This document shows positions 63,709-64,000 of a DNA stretch of 64,000 nt, piece after piece. Source of the stretch: Polaromonas eurypsychrophila (GTDB lineage: Bacteria > Pseudomonadota > Gammaproteobacteria > Burkholderiales > Burkholderiaceae_C); NCBI RefSeq assembly GCF_014641715.1, contig NZ_BMIG01000019.1, forward strand, positions 1 through 64,000. Reading direction: 5' to 3'. The notes beneath the pieces were generated by a model. The model saw only the letters and a list, made by a program, of their open reading frames with translations. It was not told the origin of the DNA and searched no databases. The translations under genes and the position numbers were made by a program. Position 1 is the first letter of the stretch; the number at the start of each line of letters is the position of its first letter.

Positions 63709-64000
63709 CACCGGGAGCGCACCGCCTTCCTGCGCCATCTTGCCGCGGTCGCAGCAAGCCGCCATTGACACGGCGAAGTGCACGTAATTGGCGGCACACT
63801 CCCGGCGCCGCGCTGGCCACTTTGTGGGGTGATCACCAGAACGCCACCGGCGTGGCCCATACGTCTGCATGCCCTGCGCTCTGTTGACCATTTGCTATCA
63901 ATTGAATAGCTGTCTGCGCACACCAGAAAAGGGCCAGAGGCCGACTTGAGTCATGGCACTCAAAGACTGCGCTGGTTCACCCTTTTCGACAGCGCCTCGG
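63709..64000. other. Right-edge interval without a supported gene
   Basis: 292 bases without a convincing gene. A GCTAT palindrome (63894-63910, GCTATCAATTGAATAGC, followed by TGTCTGCGC) lies here. On the minus strand the last 40 bases read in one frame as the end of a possible gene (EALSKRVNQRSL then stop at 63961), which is too short to judge. Confidence 0.5.

Noticed and set aside
62799-63887. A 362-codon plus-strand frame overlapping the MHYT gene
   Set aside because: Its sequence is Arg/His/Gly-rich with no family resemblance, while the overlapping frame has three clear MHYT motifs and seven helices.
63961-64000. Possible 3' end of a minus-strand gene (EALSKRVNQRSL then stop)
   Set aside because: Only 13 codons are visible, and another frame is equally open over this distance; cannot be supported.

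Overview
The window looks like a chromosomal segment of a Comamonadaceae (Burkholderiales, Betaproteobacteria) genome, probably Polaromonas or a close relative. The grounds are uniformly GC-rich protein-coding DNA, many solitary tripartite-tricarboxylate (Bug-type) binding proteins, several TRAP and branched-chain-type ABC uptake systems, aromatic and sugar-acid catabolism, and small dispersed palindromes (GCTAT-N2-ATT-N2-ATAGC and GTCATCCCGG-type elements) between genes. The genus is an inference. No rRNA, tRNA, CRISPR array or replication origin was found.

Layout. 1-537 is a gene-free composite repeat. 538-2539 is a MoxR/DUF58 pair, divergent from a histone-deacetylase-family gene and an MscS channel (2570-4882). 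4893-7750 is a complete TRAP operon (P-Q-M, minus strand). 8129-12910 holds etfB, etfA, an acyl-CoA dehydrogenase and a nitronate monooxygenase-like gene, behind a promoter region with palindromes. An acyltransferase follows, then a radical SAM gene under a near-consensus LexA box (14084-14103). 15270-19009 is a hydrolase / aspartate dehydrogenase / Bug receptor set divergent from a LysR gene. 19021-21918 is a glutathione-dependent formaldehyde operon with an extra hydrolase inside it. 22168-26065 is grpE-dnaK-dnaJ.

26908-36743 is a roughly 10-kb minus-strand operon: crotonase, feruloyl-CoA-synthase-like ligase, SDR dehydrogenase, Bug receptor, a branched-chain-type ABC transporter with a fused LivM-LivG protein, and a MarR regulator. 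It is divergent from an amidohydrolase and a second CoA ligase (36867-39583). The set suggests uptake and CoA-dependent side-chain shortening of an aromatic acid. 39593-54725 is largely a uronate/aldarate oxidation cluster: GntR regulator, uronate dehydrogenase, two different lactonases, TRAP transporter, galactarate dehydratase, aldolase and tartronate semialdehyde reductase, plus extra Bug and TRAP receptors. Together these would convert galacturonate or glucuronate to pyruvate and glycerate.

54935-58311 holds a fused binding-protein/permease ABC component, a tandem repeat block, a glutathione S-transferase and a VapBC module. 58448-60960 is a scar: an MmeI-like restriction-modification gene cut by an IS3-family element whose other end abuts a decayed IS1595/ISXO2-type transposase with a small downstream gene. 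The right end carries a hypothetical gene, a glycine-rich RRM protein and an MHYT-domain membrane protein.
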